Positions 62,136-64,000 of a stretch of DNA of 64,000 bases are shown one piece after another (the stretch's first letter is position 1; every line of letters begins with the position of its first letter). The position numbers and the translations under genes were made by a program. Below the pieces are notes generated by a model, which worked only from the letters and a program-made list of their open reading frames with translations, was not told the origin of the DNA and ran no database searches. The stretch is from Crotophaga sulcirostris (lineage: Eukaryota > Chordata > Aves > Cuculiformes > Crotophagidae): NCBI GenBank assembly GCA_013397455.1, contig VYZB01000055.1, positions 3,235,687 through 3,299,686 of the forward strand. The letters are read 5' to 3'.

Positions 62136-62220
62136 TCAGCACAGCTAATGACATCTTTTCTTGCCAGGCATTAAGATCCTATTAACTGGTGAATCATTCT
62201 ACCATCTGCAAAAATCAGGT

Positions 62221-62246
62221 CCTTCCTCCCCCCCTCCCCTCACCCA
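62221..62246 (-). other. C-rich run, possible minus-strand G-quadruplex
   Basis: A C7 run, a C4 run and a C3 run lie close together. If the C7 run is split in two, the minus strand has four G-triplets with short loops. The need to split a run makes this weaker than the other quadruplex motifs. Confidence 0.4.
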
Positions 62247-63181
62247 GGACAAGTAAAGGGGAAGCTTGAAAACAACCTTCAGCTCTTTTAACTTGTCCCT
62301 GTGAGCAGTTTCGTTGTCTCCCTTGGTGATATCATTGGTGGTATCTCCAGATCTCTCTCAAGGGGGTTTTATTACAGTGTAATGTAACATGCAGAGACCA
62401 ACAGGTTTCTGAGCTGCACATACACTGATATTCAAAATGACAACTTTACTCCTTTGAAGACAGCTGCATATACAAATAGATAAATAGATGGTTTCATGTT
62501 CATTGCCATTAAGAAAAGTAGGGTTCATTTTAGAGCCAGGACTGAAGAAACAAAAAATACTACAGCAGAGCATTAAGTTGAAACACTAATAAATAAAACT
62601 GGATCTAGTTACCTGGTAAGCCCCCAGTCATCTTGAAGCTTCCAGAGACCACAGGAATCTTCTGGTGGATCAGATATAAAGGAGGGCAGTTCTGCTTGTG
62701 GGTCAGTGCCTGTCACACAAATTCTACTCAGTGGCTTGGTGCTTTGATGCCAGACAAAAACCCAAAGAGGGAACTCATGTCACCTGTCTATCTCGAGCTT
62801 CCAGCTGATAACCACATGCCAGTAACTGTTTCTTTTCTTTGTTCCAAGGAGGCAAATTAGTCTCTCAACAGGATGGCCAGAGCCAGGACCACTACAGTAG
62901 TGAGTTACTGGTTCAAAAGTTACAGTGACTTTGGTTCCCCCAAAATTTCCTTAGTAGCAGTTCACATCCCACATTGTTCCCACCAGAGCTGGCACAGCTG
63001 TTTGGACACCTACACTGGCAATCAGACTGGATAACTGATCCAGATGCAAAGAAAAAGGAATTTTTTTCTGTGCTAGCATTATGGGGAACCTGGCATGAAA
63101 GCTGGTTAACATGACTCCAGAAAAATTGCTGTAAAAAGTAAAATCACAGTCAAATCATCTGTTTTAACAAGGCAGTTGTTT

Positions 63182-63206
63182 GGGTTTGTTTGTTTGTTTG
63201 TTTTTA
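63182..63206. repeat. (GTTT)n simple repeat
   Basis: About five GTTT units end in a T run. Such runs often mark a retroposon tail read backwards (TTTG/CAAA), but no element body is recognised beside it. Confidence 0.85.
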
Positions 63207-63683
63207 AAGATGATTTTTAAAATAGTTACAGTTGCAATGCAAACTCTGCATTAGGCAGGATCTCCTCCCTCACCATTTTTTTTCCCTAACACTAATCTGG
63301 CCTCAAAATCAAAATGAGAGTGCCACTAATGGTCTTGAAATTAGCTTAGGGGGATAAAAAACAACCTACCATCAAACCTATTCAAACCGTCTAATTGATT
63401 TCACAGGCATTTAGAGAGACTTGAGTTCAGACTTACAAACAGCAGCCCACAACATGCCCTTGCCCCTTGAGTTACCTCTAAATCTCTAAAACCTAGGGCT
63501 GCTGTCTCTGCACACCTGGTCATGAACAAGGGGGGATGGAGCCAGTCCAAACACCCTCTGTCCTGGTTTAGTTGTGTCATTGTCATGTTGTGTGTTGTGT
63601 GTCTCTCCCCCCACCCCGAAGCCAGAACACCCTCCCACCTTAGTCTAGTCACACTTGGGCTCCAATTTCTACCAAAATACAGA

Positions 63684-63758
63684 AGACTCGGGTGCTGGAC
63701 TAGATGACCTTTAAAGGTCCTTCCCAACCCAAAATATCCTGGGATTCTATGATTCTAA
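63684..63758 (+). mobile_element. CR1 LINE 3' tail fragment
   Basis: The blocks "tgctggactagatgaccttt", "aaaggtccttcccaaccc" and "gggattctatgattcta" form a clean CR1 3' end with its octamer tail in sense orientation. Only about 75 bases are recognisable. Sequence upstream, including a GTGTT-rich run at 63580-63604, is not obviously CR1. Confidence 0.88.
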
Positions 63759-64000
63759 GAGAAGAGCATCACAGTGCTTAACCCTAAGCTTTTCTACTAA
63801 TTTCCCTTAAATCTTATTTAAATAAACGATAATTGAAAGAGGAGTACGGGAAGGCTCCGGCTGCAGTTGCATCAGTTTCAAGGACTTCACACCGAATTTC
63901 CCACCACACTCAAAAAATTGTTGTTAGATGCCTGGTGCACCTGAAGGATCATTTTGATCTCAAGAATGACTTTTGCAGACCTTGTGGTTTTGGGACTTAC
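63759..64000. other. Unique DNA to the window edge, no gene seen
   Basis: No recognised gene or repeat in this terminal stretch. Confidence 0.5.

Larger units (their letters stand above)
55741..63683. other. Unique non-coding DNA, no gene seen
   Basis: No gene is recognised. It holds a probable L2-type fragment (56243-56310), a splice-acceptor-like site ending at 57561, an 11-base tandem duplication (59652-59673), AT-rich DNA at 60940-61000, a short CpG cluster (62020-62135), a C-rich run (62221-62246) and a (GTTT)n run (63182-63206). Confidence 0.5.

Noticed and set aside
63557..63604. "tgtcctggttta" resembling the start of avian endogenous-retrovirus LTRs
   Set aside because: Only about 11 bases agree. 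There is no LTR body, polyadenylation signal or matching CA end, and the downstream sequence runs into a GTGTT-rich stretch and a CR1 tail.
1..64000. CRISPR arrays, bacterial operons, tRNA/rRNA genes, complete ERVs
   Set aside because: I scanned by eye for regularly spaced repeats, cloverleaf B-box words and paired LTRs and found none. All dispersed repeats seen are CR1 or MIR/L2-type.

Overview
This window looks like gene-poor nuclear DNA from a bird. The evidence is the interspersed repeats. Several short, 5'-truncated LINE copies carry the hallmark avian CR1 3' end (a "ccttccaaccc"-type block followed by an "attctatgattctatg"-type octamer tail). They sit among strongly diverged MIR/L2-type fragments and older CR1-like pieces of the kind shared by birds, crocodilians and turtles. 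There is no bacterial gene organisation, no ribosome-binding-site/ORF layout, no CRISPR array and no tRNA or rRNA gene that I can see. I cannot assign a species.

I recognise no protein-coding gene. Open frames are short, scattered on both strands, have no recognisable domains and are about what chance gives in 64 kb. The longest (230 codons, minus strand, 43328-44020) is mostly the antisense of a CR1 copy. The sequence is therefore best read as intergenic or deep intronic DNA. Small exons or lncRNA exons could be hidden in it and cannot be excluded by eye.

Layout. 1-10 kb: unique DNA with a GC- and CpG-rich block (1541-2090), MIR/L2 fragments and one CR1 (7970-8204). 10-11 kb: an ancient CR1-like fragment abutting a CpG island (10441-10860), the best candidate for a promoter or other regulatory element. 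11-21 kb: unique DNA with a CR1 tail (12237-12282), a minus-strand CR1 (14144-14413), and a G-quadruplex motif at 20.2 kb. 21.4-22.7 kb: a heavily decayed stretch of ancient CR1 ORF2 followed by a MIR 3' half. 25-37 kb: two good CTCF-like motifs in convergent orientation (25185 plus, 36633 minus), a 13-bp hairpin at 26.8 kb, a second G-quadruplex motif at 28.4 kb and an L2-type tail at 31.4 kb. 41-44 kb: a second 13-bp hairpin, a MIR, and two CR1 copies in opposite orientation. 44-64 kb: mostly unique AT-rich DNA with a tetranucleotide microsatellite, a G-quadruplex motif, MIR/L2 pieces, a short CpG cluster at 62.0-62.1 kb and a CR1 tail at 63.7 kb.

Repeat identities were made by eye against remembered family hallmarks; boundaries are approximate. 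No database search was run. I found no clear new biological system; the best leads are regulatory (CpG island, CTCF pair, hairpins) and palaeogenomic (the CR1 ORF2 relic).
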